Shown here: positions 34,667-46,400 of the stretch, piece by piece
Layout of the letters: each line of letters begins with the position of its first letter
How positions within the stretch are numbered: position 1 is the first letter of the stretch
Assembly (NCBI GenBank): GCA_949358305.1
Contig: OX442323.1
Location: 620,001 to 684,000, forward strand
Direction: 5' to 3'
Length of the DNA stretch: 64,000 bases
DNA from: Strigamia acuminata
Lineage: Eukaryota > Arthropoda > Chilopoda > Geophilomorpha > Linotaeniidae
Position numbers and translations under genes: made by a program
Notes under the pieces: model-generated
Told to the model about the DNA's origin: nothing
The model's input: the letters and a program-made list of their open reading frames with translations, nothing else
Database searches by the model: none

Positions 34667-37543
34667 AAGCAATACATTTTGAAAAAAAAATTTTGAGCTT
34701 ATTTCACATCGCAGTTGACTTAGCACAAACACCACAAGACCAATGTCTCTGAATGTTCAGAAATAGTGTTTAAACCTTAGTAGAAGGCTCCAATGTAAGT
34801 TTTAGAAACATCTAACTAATGATTTGGGAGAATAGACTTTTGATCTCATCACAGTTGACTTAGCACAAACACCACAAGACCAATGTTTCTGAATGTTCAG
34901 AAATAGTGTTTAAACCTTAGTAGAAGGCTCCAATGTAAGTTTTAGAAACATCTAACCAATGATTTGGGAGAATAGACTTTTGATCTCATCACAGTTGACT
35001 TAGCACAAACACCACAAGTCCAATGTCTCTGAATGTTCAGAAATAGTGTTTAAACCTTAGTAGAAGCCTTCAATGTAAGTTTTAGCAACATCCAAGCACT
35101 AATTTGGGAGAATAGACTTTTGATCTCATCACAGTTGACTTAGCACAAACACCACAAGACCAATCTCTCTGAATGTTCAGAAATAGTGTTTAAACCTTAG
35201 TAGAAGCCTTCAATGTAAGTTTTAGCAACATCCAAGCAATCCATTTTGAAAAAAAAATTTTGAGCTTATTTCACATCGCAGTTGACTTAGCACAAACACC
35301 ACAAGACCAATGTCTTTGAATGTTCAGAAATAGTGTTTAAACCTTAGTAGAAGGCTCCAATGTAAGTTTTAGAAACATCTAACTAATGATTTGGGAGAAT
35401 AGACTTTTGATCTCATCACAGTTGACTTAGCACAAACACCACAAGTCCAATGTCTCTGAACGTTCAGAAATAGTAGAAGCCTTCAATTTAAATTTTAGCA
35501 ACATCCAAGCACTGATTTGGGAGAATAGACTTTTGATCTCATCACAGATGACTTAGCACAAACACCACAAGACCAATGTCTCTGAATGTTCAGAAATAGT
35601 GTTTAAACCTTAGTAGAAGGCTCCAATGTAAGTTTTAGAAACATCTAACCAATGATTTGGGAGAATAGACTTTTGATCTCATCACAGTTGACTTAGCACA
35701 AACACCACAAGTCCAATGTCTCTGAATGTTCAGAAATAGTGTTTAAACCTTAGTAGAAGCCTTCAATGTAAGTTTTAGCAACATCCAAGCAATACATTTT
35801 GAAAAAAAAATTTTGAGCTTATTTCACATCGCAGTTGACTTAGCACAAACACCACAAGACCAATGTCTCTGAATGTTCAGAAATAGTGTTTAAACCTTAG
35901 TAGAAAGCTCCAATGTAAGTTTTAGAAACATCTAACTAATGATTTGGGAGAATAGACTTTTGATCTCATCACAGTTGACTTAGCACAAACACCACAAGTC
36001 CAATGTCTCTGAATGTTCAGAAATAGTGTTTAAACCTTAGTAGAAGACTTCAATGTAAGTTTTAGCAACATCCAAGCACTGATTTGGGAGAATAGACTTT
36101 TGATCTCATCACAGTTGACTTAGCACAAACACCACAAGATTAATGTCTCTGAATGTTCAGAAATAGTGTTTAAACCTTAGTAGAAGGCTCCAATGTAAGT
36201 TTTAGAAACATCTAACTAATGATTTGGGAGAATAGACTTTTGATCTCATCACAGTTGACTTAGCACAAACACCACAAGACCAATGTCTCTGAATGTTCAG
36301 AAATAGTGTTTAAACCTTAGTAGAAGGCTCCAATGTAAGTTTTAGAAACATCTAACTAATGATTTGGGAGAATAGACTTTTGATCTCATCACAGTTGACT
36401 TAGCACAAACACCACATGACCAATGTCTCTGAATGTTCAGAAATAGTGTTTAAACCTTAGTAGAAGGCTCCAATGTAAGTTTTAGAAACATCTAACCAAT
36501 GATTTGGGAGAATAGACTTTTGATCTCATCACAGTTGACTTAGCACAAACACCACAAGTCCAATGTCTCTGAATGTTCAGAAATAGTGTTTAAACCTTAG
36601 TAGAAAGCTCCAATGTAAGTTTTAGAAACATCTAACTAATGATTTGGGAGAATAGACTTTTGATCTCATCACAGTTGACTTAGCACAAACACCACAAGTC
36701 CAATGTCTCTGAATGTTCAGAAATAGTGTTTAAACCTTAGTAGAAGACTTCAATGTAAGTTTTAGCAACATCCAAGCACTGATTTGGGAGAATAGACTTT
36801 TGATCTCATCACAGTTGACTTAGCACAAACACCACAAGATTAATGTCTCTGAATGTTCAGAAATAGTGTTTAAACCTTAGTAGAAGGCTCCAATGTAAGT
36901 TTTAGAAACATCTAACTAATGATTTGGGAGAATAGACTTTTGATCTCATCACAGTTGACTTAGCACAAACACCACAAGACCAATGTCTCTGAATGTTCAG
37001 AAATAGTGTTTAAACCTTAGTAGAAGGCTCCAATGTAAGTTTTAGAAACATCTAACTAATGATTTGGGAGAATAGACTTTTGATCTCATCACAGTTGACT
37101 TAGCACAAACACCACAAGACCAATGTCTCTGAATGTTCAGAAATAGTGTTTAAACCTTAGTAGAAGGCTCCAATGTAAGTTTTAGAAACATCTAACTTAT
37201 GATTTGGGAGAATAGACTTTTGATCTCATCACAGTTGACTTAGCACAAACACCACAAGACCAATGTTTCTGAATGTTCAGAAATAGTGTTTAAACCTTAG
37301 TAGAAGGCTCCAATGTAAGTTTTAGAAACATCTAACCAATGATTTGGGAGAATAGACTTTTGATCTCATCACAGTTGACTTAGCACAAACACCACAAGTC
37401 CAATGTCTCTGAACGTTCAGAAATAGTAGAAGCCTTCAATTTAAATTTTAGCAACATCCAAGCACTGATTTGGGAGAATAGACTTTTGATCTCATCACAG
37501 ATGACTTAGCACAAACACCACAAGACCAATGTCTCTGAATGTT
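34667..37543. repeat. 140-bp satellite array, block 4
   Basis: Continues the monomer broken at 11576. About 20 monomers, several as the 147-bp A-rich variant. A 5-monomer (700 bp) higher-order unit is visible from 35990 to 36690 onward, marked by AAGACTTC and then AAGATTAATG. Two shortened monomers that lost about 20 bp around GTGTTTAAACCTTAG (near 35461 and 37414) are almost identical copies 1,953 bp apart. The array ends abruptly inside a monomer at GAATGTT (37543). Confidence 0.95.
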
Positions 37544-38520
37544 TAGCCTTTTCGCGGATTGGCTTCCGCGAAATCCGCATTTCGGGGGTGACTATTCTGG
37601 GAATTCCGGGTGGACCATACTCTTCCGAAAAATGTCCGGGGTGGTGTTGGGAGTGTCGATAGACTGTTTTGTGTCAAGGTTGCCAATTTTCATGTAAGTA
37701 TTGGAAGGTTCATTTCTGTGCATTCTCATATATTTTTTTCACAGGAGCAACGAGGCGCGATGAAGGGGGATCAAGCGAGAGTGAATAAAATAAACTCGTT
37801 TTTGTCTCAAATGCGCGTTTGCGTTTGTAAATTTGGTTGTCTTGCAACGCGGTGGCGCGTTTGAGTTTCGTGTTGCGATACAAACACGCACGGGTGCGTA
37901 TTGGAGTCGTAAACGACTTTCTGTCGAACGGTCGAACGGTCGAAAACGAGTCTAAAACTGCTAAGCTGGCGCCTGTAACTTGGCGCATTCGCTGGGTCGC
38001 TCGAAAATGAGATTCGAGCGAACCGAAACCTATGAGAGAAACGCGCCGGCGGAAATATTCGTTTTTACCAATGAATACTTAATAAATCTTCATGGGAATT
38101 TAATCCCAATCTACTGTAGGCTTAGGAACCTTGAATACCAAATAAAAACAAAGGAGCAAAGGCGGGAAACAAAGAACAAGGGCCCGACGCCCGTAAATCA
38201 CCAAAATGGCTATCTGCCAGACACGCTAGTGGCCTTGAGCCACTTCTAACTTCGTTTTCGAGGTCGTGGGTCTCGAAAACGACTAAACCGAGTGGTGGGA
38301 ACGATTCCCCGAGGTCTTTTTAGTCAATGTCGCCCAAAACCCGAATCAACAAGCTAACTTTCAACGAGAAACGAAGACTGGAGCCGAATGCGGTGATAAG
38401 CGCTCATTCCAGACTCGTGTAAGCGATCTCCGCTTAAAGCCAGTTGCTCTGAGCAGACGACGCAATCGCTTACCAAGGAAAAAGACGGGTTTATGGGCTC
38501 AAAACCCGACGAAACACTTA
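37544..38520. other. Unassigned unique-looking DNA between satellite and Copia-2
   Basis: No convincing gene. It contains a hairpin TTCGCGGA/TCCGCGAA (about 37550-37570) right at the satellite edge and a 10-bp perfect hairpin CGTTTTCGAG/CTCGAAAACG (38253-38281). A possible 51-bp intron (37694-37744) begins GTAAGTA and ends TTTTTTTCACAG. GC content is higher than in the satellite. It may be the 3' part of a host transcript or an old repeat; I cannot decide. Confidence 0.4.
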
Positions 38521-38525
38521 AACAG

Positions 38526-38805
38526 TGTTGGCTTTTGTTCTCCGAGATTTGTGATATGCAATTGATTATTGATGTTACACATGTTTGATTTGTAATTATT
38601 TATGATTTTATAGTTTATTATCATGTAAACATTGATGTATCAATTGGGTTACCGTAGTTGGAGTTGTTTTTTAACTGCTTAGCAACTGTTGTTATTACTT
38701 GTTCTCTTGTTGTTGATTTTTCTCTATGCTTGCATGAGATGATTAAATCTTGTTCTTTTACTCACTTTTGGCCTGGAATTTGTTCATCAATCCATACTTT
38801 CAACA
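38526..38805 (+). repeat. Copia-2 5' LTR (280 bp)
   Basis: TGTTGGCTTTTG to TACTTTCAACA; matches 51512-51791. Confidence 0.95.
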
Positions 38806-38817
38806 TGGTAGCAGAGG
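38806..38817 (+). promoter_or_regulatory. Copia-2 primer binding site, initiator tRNA-Met
   Basis: TGGTAGCAGAGG directly abuts the LTR and matches the complement of the initiator tRNA-Met 3' end over 12 nt. Confidence 0.85.
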
Positions 38818-40120
38818 ATTAGAGTTCATTCCATCACTGTGAGTTGTTCATGTTGAATTTTGGCCAAGTTTTTGTCAAAATTCCATGAATTTTCGTTCAT
38901 CTTATCCTGCTGATCGATTACTCGCTCCTGGCAAAATGGCCGACCTCGTTTCTTCATGCCTGCTCACCCGACGATTTTGATGCTTTTTCTGCAATTTGCA
39001 ACGGATTTGAACGCTGCAAATTTTCGTGGGTACTGTCCTGAGCTTGTAGAAGGATCGTGGGTACTTTTCCTGATGGATTTCCGTGAATTTTCGCCGATGA
39101 TCGCCGCAGATTCGCCCGATCGCGATGCACCAAATTCCGAGTGATTTTCGCCGACGATTTTCGCGTATTTCATCGAGTTTTTGACTGTGCCATCCAGTAT
39201 CTGCTTGTGTTTAGCAGTGTACGTGTTATACACACGATTGTGAGTACTTTTCATCATGTTTTCCACGTTTTTCGGGCCGATTTTCGTTGTTTTTGCGCCA
39301 TATACCCGTGCGCTTCACGAGGATCTTCTCGCCGAATTTTAACGTGCTTTTCATCGAATTTAGTGCTTTTTCGTCGATACTGTGTTGTGCCAGGGATTAC
39401 TGGATTATTCCACTTGTTTCTACAAGTGTTGTGAGTACTTTGGGATTTGTTTCAAATTTTTTTTGTGTCCGTTACGTCGATTACGAACACGAGAGCAGCA
39501 GACGCATTTTGTGACTGTTTTTTCAAGATTTTCGTCGATTTTCGAAGATCTTTGAAGATTTTAAACATTGAATTGAATTCTCATGTACTTTTTCGTGTTT
39601 ATTTTTGCAGATTTCGTCAGGTTACGTCGATTTTTGCGTGGATTTCCGTGTGAAATCAGACACGAAGTGGCAGAAGTTTGCCAACCAATTTGCAGAGATT
39701 TTCAAGAAGTTTTGATCGAGTTTTCCAAGAGATTCTACCAGATTCTCCTCATTTTTTTTTCATGAAACTTTGTTAAATATTAAGTTTCGTGAAACTTTGT
39801 ATAAGATTAAGGTTTTTGGTAGGGACCTGGTGTAGGATCCTGGATTTGTATTTGTTAGTGGATTTAATTGCCCTAACAGATACAAATCTTTGCCTCGGTC
39901 ATTGCACTTTGACCGTTGTATTAATTTGCCGTGCCCGACAGTGGAGTATCCGGGGGCCATAGGGCCATTATTTCCCGACAACTCCTAAACGGCCACTGTT
40001 TAGTTGGGTTGGCTAGCAACCTGAATAGTCCAATTCTGGTTTTCCGCCTCGAACAACGATACCGCGCGTTCTCCTGTCACCTCGACCAAACTTTTCGCAG
40101 AACCGCTCACTTATATCGTC
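38818..40120 (+). other. Copia-2 untranslated leader (1.3 kb)
   Basis: Long leader for a copia element, T-rich, with many scattered GATTTTCG/TTTTCG motifs. No domain-bearing ORF. Its length could serve RNA packaging or internal initiation, which the sequence alone cannot show. Confidence 0.6.
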
Positions 40121-42101
40121 ATGGCGGATTCCGGCAAATCTCACCAATTTTCAATTCCACGACTGAACTCTGATAACTACGAATCTTGGTCCCGAAATAT
40201 CCAATTTTTGCTCTTGGAAAAAGGAGTAGATGATTTCATCTCAGAGAATCCTCCGGTCAGAGACGAAGCCTGGGATCAGCCTCGAAAACAGCTTCACGAC
40301 GACCGTTCAAAGCGTGCAAAAGCCTTGCTTGGCTTGTTTGTCGAGTCCCAATATCAGGACATTGTTCTTGCTGCGGACTCCGCACGTGACGCCTGGGTAG
40401 CCTTGAAAGCGACATTTCAGCCGACTTCTCTTGCCCGAATTGCTAAACTCCGCCGAGATTTCCTGATGATGCGTTTACTTCCGAATGAAGACATGTCAGT
40501 TTTCATTAGCCGTGTCACCAAAGCCCGTGCAGTTTTGAAGGACTTGGAAGTTACATTTTCGGATTCGGATGTCGCTTATCAACTTTTGGATTTGTTACCG
40601 GATTCATACGAGGCGACCGTGCAAACAATTTACCATTGGTCCAAAGCGGATTTCACATTAAAGGGAGTCTCCGACCATCTTCTCTCCGAATTTAATCGTT
40701 TGAAGATGAAGAATGCAGATTCGGGGTCATCGACTAGTTTACAGTCAGCGAGTTCGTCTTCGAGTGCACCGACGAGAGTTTTCAAGCCCTTGTCACAAAT
40801 TCAGTGCTTTAATTGCAAGGAAATGGGACACTATGCGAACAAGTGCCCCAAACCTCGAGTCCAGGGCGTTGCCTCTTCCAACTCGTCTACCAATCGTGGT
40901 CGCCGATCTTCGTCTCGGAACCGCAAAAGTGGACGCGGTAATGCAACACCACCTGCCCCGAGTGCTCAAAGTGTTTCAAGTGCAAGGTCCGGTTTAGGTT
41001 TCTTTGCACGGTCAGAATCCAACGTCGCATCGACTTCGTCTTTGGAATGGCTAATTGATTCGGGTTCATCTGATCACGTGTGTTGCCGTCGTGATTCTTT
41101 TTCGACGTACAAGCCCGTTTCGAATTATTTCATCATTTTGGGTGAAGGCCGTTCACGAGTTGATGGTATAGGTGACGTGGTTTTGCGGATTGGTCGTGGT
41201 GGCGCGAAAGGAGAATTTCCCGTCACAATGCATAATGTTCTTCATGCCCCCGCTTTTTCGCGTAATTTAGTCAGTTTGTCAAAGATTGATCGCGCCGGAC
41301 TACATTTTGTGGCTTCAAATGGTTTAATGACCATTTTTGATCCGTCCGACAAAGCCAAACAATTTCTTTTGCATGCCAAACTGAAGGATGATTTATATTC
41401 CCTTCAGCATGTCTTGCCCGCAGATTCTACATCTGCGCCGCTTCCTGCGCTTACGGCCACCTCAGTGGTCAAGCCGGTCCTCTCTGCGCAGACTGCTCGG
41501 CATGTCACTTTTGCCGAGGGACCTGCTTTATCCCCTCCTTGTAAACCCCCGAAGGGGAAGTTATCCGATTTAGAGCTTTGGCACCGGAGATTTGGGCATT
41601 TTAATACCGAAGGTTTACACTTTTTAGCGAAATCTCCGAATGCTTCCGGAATCGATATTTCGACTTCCGCATTTCCGGCATGTGCCGTGTGTGCTCGTTC
41701 TAAATCCACCCGAGCCTCGTTTCCGAGTGCAAAGAATAGAATTTCCAGTAAGAAGCCTTTGGATTTAATCCATATGGACGTTTGGGGAAATTCCCCAACT
41801 ACTTCCGTGGGTGGCGCTCGTTATTTATTAACGATCGTGGATGACTTTTCTCGCTATTCCTTTGTTGTCCCTATGAAAACGAAGGGGGAAGTTTTTGAAG
41901 TTTTTAAACTTTTCCATGCTCGGATGGAAACATTATGGGGGGCTGGCTGCATTAAAGCAGTCAGAACCGATAACGGGATGGAATTTTGCTCTAAAAATTT
42001 CGAAAATTTCTTGCTCCAGCGTGGCATCAAGGCACAGCGCACGAATGTTTATACACCTGAGCAGAATGGCGTTGCGGAACGCCTTAACCGCACCTTATTT
42101 G
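40121..42101 (+). pseudogene. Copia-2 gag-pol polyprotein, 5' part (split by Copia-3)
   Basis: ATG 40121 sits in GTCATGGCGG. It reads UBN2-type Gag (about residues 10-200), zinc knuckle CFNCKEMGHYANKC (about 229) and protease WLIDSGSSDHVC (about 309-320). The integrase zinc domain follows (LWHRRFGHF to CAVCARSK, about 484-530) and then the integrase core with IHMDVWG, RTDNGMEF and NGVAERLNR (about 551, 616, 650). It is cut in the codons for RTLF at the ATTTG target (42097-42101) and resumes at 48953. Gag and protease could still be made from this half. Confidence 0.94.
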
Positions 42102-42572
42102 TGTTGTTTATCGATGCCAAACAGTCCTCCGTACTTGTTTTGCGCATTTCTTAATGTATTACTGCATTATGCAGCCTAGTGTATTTATTAGGATTTATTT
42201 CATTATTTAACATTGGGCATAATGCTGCCTGCATCATGTTAGTATTAGTTTACTTTTTCCAACACCAGATGGTGTCACTTGTATGTTTTCTCACAATCAC
42301 AATGGCCGCTTGCATGCCAGCAAGCACTCATGTGTTTTCTCCACCTAAATGGACCACATTATGTAAGCATTTTCGTTTTTATTAAACATTTAGTTTATCT
42401 TTACATTGTGTTTGTCACTTATGAGCACTTTAGAGTGCAGTGACTTCATTTTCCACCATTTTCAAGCGCTGGAGGTGCGCGCACGTCATTGCGCTCATAT
42501 TAGCCGTGTTTCGGCATTTAAACTCGCTTCCACACACAGTATTTCATACTGTGAGCGCACTCCTCTGCTACA
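42102..42572 (+). repeat. Copia-3 5' LTR (471 bp)
   Basis: TGTTGTTTATCGATG to CTCTGCTACA; matches 48477-48947. It contains an internal dyad CACACAGTATTTCATACTGTGAG near its 3' end. Confidence 0.95.
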
Positions 42573-42574
42573 AG

Positions 42575-42586
42575 TGGTAGCAGAGG
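42575..42586 (+). promoter_or_regulatory. Copia-3 primer binding site, initiator tRNA-Met
   Basis: TGGTAGCAGAGG, 2 nt after the LTR, 12 nt complementary to initiator tRNA-Met. The LTR itself ends CCTCTGCTACA, which is the complement of most of this site, so LTR end and primer site can form a hairpin. Confidence 0.85.
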
Positions 42587-43447
42587 ATGGTTGCTATCCT
42601 TGCAGCACGCCGAAACCGCTAATTTTATCGCCATTTTCGCGAAATTCGCGAATTTGCGATAAATTTTCTATTTGCAGATTGCGTCGATTTCCGCGACGAT
42701 TTTCGTCTCTAGAACGTTCGAGACGACACGCCGACGTTCTCACGTAGTCTGCACGACCAGCTCTACGATTTTTCATTTAATTTCGTCCGAATTTCTGCGG
42801 GTTTCGCAATTTTCGAGACGAATTTCAATTTATTTTCAGATTTTCGCCATTTTCCAACGAGAATCAACGTTGGAAACCCGCTTTACACAGCGTGAACGAC
42901 GATTTGGACTAATTCCCGACTTAGTACACCGTGTACGGTCGTTGTATCGACGATTTTTCTCGAAGAAACGACGATTTTCGACGATTTTCGCATTTTAAAT
43001 GCGCAACAACGCCATTTTCGATTCTCGAATATTGGTGCAACGTTTCATCACACTAATTAATACTTGCCTTTCAGTTGTCGTAATTAGCTTGTTAGTATTT
43101 AAGGTCGTATTAAGTTTTTTGTGGGTCCTTTAGAATAGTTTTTGCTCTTCTGTTCCAGTCGGAACTACCGCATTAACTCATTCCTAGCCAGTGCTTACCG
43201 TGGCCAACAGGTACTCCCGCGCCTCCAGGCAGGCGAACGGACCCCTGTGTGTTGGCTGGCTAGGGTTATTTGGCCACTTCAGAAGTGGTCGCCCAATTCG
43301 ATTGATATCCGCTTTGACAGTGCTCCGATTAGTGCGCCGTATTTGTGTAGTGCTACGCGATATTGTGCACCGAGACCGTCAAGTGCTCCAATTGTACCAT
43401 TCTCCATCCAGTGTGTTTTGCTACGGGTTGTTTCGTAACTCCACGTC
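42587..43447 (+). other. Copia-3 untranslated leader
   Basis: About 0.86 kb without a supported ORF. Rich in CGATTTTCG-like motifs, as in the Copia-2 leader. Confidence 0.6.
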
Positions 43448-46400
43448 ATGTCGAAGTCCGCAGACGGAAATCCAGGACGTCTTCCCATCCTTAGCGTAGG
43501 AAACTACGAACTTTGGCAGCGCTCAATGCGCATGGTACTCCGAAGCGAGGAATTGTGGGAACACGTAACGGAAGAAGAGGAGGAAGATTTCCTTAAAACA
43601 GCTGGGGACAAAGAGAAAAAGAAGTACAAGCGTCGTAAAGCCAAGGCATTAGGCTTAATATACTGTTCTGTAAGCGAGGCGAAGAAGTCTGCGCTAGATG
43701 ATTGTAAAACCCCGAAGGAAGCATGGGACATTTTAGCCAACATTTATGCGCCATCATCTCGCGCACGACAGGCAGCCATGCGCCGGGAATTTTTGAATTT
43801 GCGCCTGGAGCAGGGCGAAGATATGGCCGACTTCTTAGGACGCGTTGACTATCATGTCCGCCAAATGAAGGATATCGGAGAGATAACTTCGTCTGATCGC
43901 CACGCTTACCAATACTTGGACTTATTGCCTCGTGAATATTCACAGATTTCATTCACGACATATCACTTGCCCAAAGGAGAATTTACACCAAAGAAAGTGT
44001 CTGAACAATTGCTCGCGGAACATATGCGACTCAAAGCTATGGATTCGCGCGACATAGACAATTCTAAATCTCCACGTGCCTATGCTGGTGAAAAACAGCA
44101 ACGTGGGAGAAATCGTTCTCGTCCCTCTCGACCGTTATCTTCGGTGCAGTGTTATAATTGCCAGGAATTTGGCCATTACGCAAATAAATGTCCTTTACCG
44201 CCGCGCCGAGATGACAAAAATCAACCGACAGCTTCACTTCAAAGGAAGCCAAGAAGTTCTAGCCGCAAACGCAACAAGAACTCAAACCGTGATGATTCGA
44301 GGCCAAGGGGGAATTCCAGCGCAAGGCGGAAAACAAACTTTTTCGCCAGTGCTCCGCAACAGTTGCCCACAATTCACTTCATGCAATCACATGAATGGAT
44401 AGTGGATTGTGGGGCAACGGATCATGTGTGCCACGTCCAGGCTTGGTTTCAGGACTTTGTTAAAGTTGTGCCCTTTAACATAGCATTAGGTCAAGGACAT
44501 TCCGAAGTTCTAGGAAAGGGCAAAGTCAAGATTATCTCCATGATCAACAACGTAGAATGTGTCGTAAATCTCCAAGATGTGTTGTATGCGCCAAAATTCG
44601 AGGCGAATTTGATTTCAGTGTCAAAAATGGACAAAACTAAACATCACATCCATATTTGGAATGGAGACGTCTATGTCTACAAATCCGACATTAAACATCC
44701 AATGCTTCGGGCCAAAGAAAAGGGCGGCCTTTACTATGTCGACGGCTTGTGCCCACCTTCAACACTGATGTCAACAGTGGATGTACCTATTGCGCAGTCA
44801 ATCGCTCCGACCCGAACATTAGTCACGACAGAAGAGGATTTCATCCAGTATCCAAGAGCAAAGAAAAAGTCGAAAAATCCTGAACTTTTTACTGATTTTC
44901 GGCTTGAATTCCCTCCTTTGCCAAATGAAATTCCTCCACCTGCACCAATCAAAGTAACCCAGTCCAAGACACCTCCTGTACCTGTTCCTACCAACCCATT
45001 ACCTCAAGTCCCATCCTTTGCCGACACATTAAAGGCAATTCCTCCAACTTCCAAACCGAATCTAAAGTCGGCGAATCAAAAGAAAGTTGCAGCGCCTACG
45101 GTTAAAAAGGATGCGACTGGGATATGGCACAGCAGATTGGGTCATCTTCACACCAATGCAATGAAACTTTTGGCCGGAAATGACCAAGTTTACGGGGTCA
45201 CACCGGCAGAAGTAAACAAAGAACTTTCATGTAATCATTGTCGAATTGCGAAATCAACGCGCATTTCTCATAAACCTGATGAACATCCTATTTCTACAAA
45301 GGCTTTAGATCTCCTACACATGGACGTGTGGGGAGCTTCAAGAACGACTTCCTACGGAGGCGCGCGTTATGTGTTAACGATTATCGATGACGCCACGCGC
45401 TATGCCTGGATATTTCCGATGGCCCAAAAATCCCAAGTGTTTGGACTCTTTAAGGACTATGTCACACGAATTGAACGAGTGACGGGCAAACGAGTCAAGG
45501 CCATCCGAACAGACCGAGGAGGGGAATTCTTATCAAACGAATTCGACCGCTATTTAAAGGAAACTGGGATTCAAGCCCAAAGGACCAATCCACATAGCCC
45601 CGCTATGAATGGCACAGCGGAGCGAATAAACCGCACCATGGCGGATTACACGCGTGCCATACTAGATGAAACTGGACTTCCAAACGAACTTTGGGCGGAA
45701 TTCGCAGTGACTTTCTCGTACATAAAGAACCGGTGTCCTCATTCTCGTCTCAAAAATGAGGTGCCCTATATCCTGTGGCGACGACGTGCCCTTTCGCTCA
45801 GACACTTGCGCAAGTTAGGCTCCAAGTGCTGGGTTCATCATACAGCGCCCGGCAGGGACAAATTGGATCCACGAGCTTGGGAGGGCTATTTAGTCGGCTA
45901 CGCCACGACAACGCGAGGTTATCGCGTCTGGAATCCAACAGATAACAAGGTTATCGAGTCCATTCACGTCAAAATAGATGAACGGCAGTCCTATAAACGC
46001 TCAAATCATTATCGAGGTCCACAGGAACCGTGGACAGGACCAGATTTGGACCAAACGCATCAAGCGTCGCAAATTTATGAACCATTGCGCATTTCACAAC
46101 CGCAAGTGAGATTTGACGACGAGTTGGAATATACCAATTGGCCCAAATTTCCGGATTCGGAAGATGAATGCGATACAGACTATGACTCTGACGATTCAGC
46201 TCCGCCAGGCGCTCAAGCCCGGACACCACCAGGGTCTCCAATTAGGATTCCAACACCTGTCCTATCTCCAATAATTTCTCCAGTGATATCTCGAGCGCCA
46301 AGCCCACTTATCACACCAGGTAATACACCAACTCACACACCGCCAGGAACACCACCGGGTTCACCACCATGTTTTGTGAACGCTCGTCGAGGTTCTCGTG

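Noticed and set aside
37610-38249. Host protein gene in the gap between satellite and Copia-2
   Set aside because: Only short ORFs without recognizable domains; composition and hairpins do not decide for a gene.
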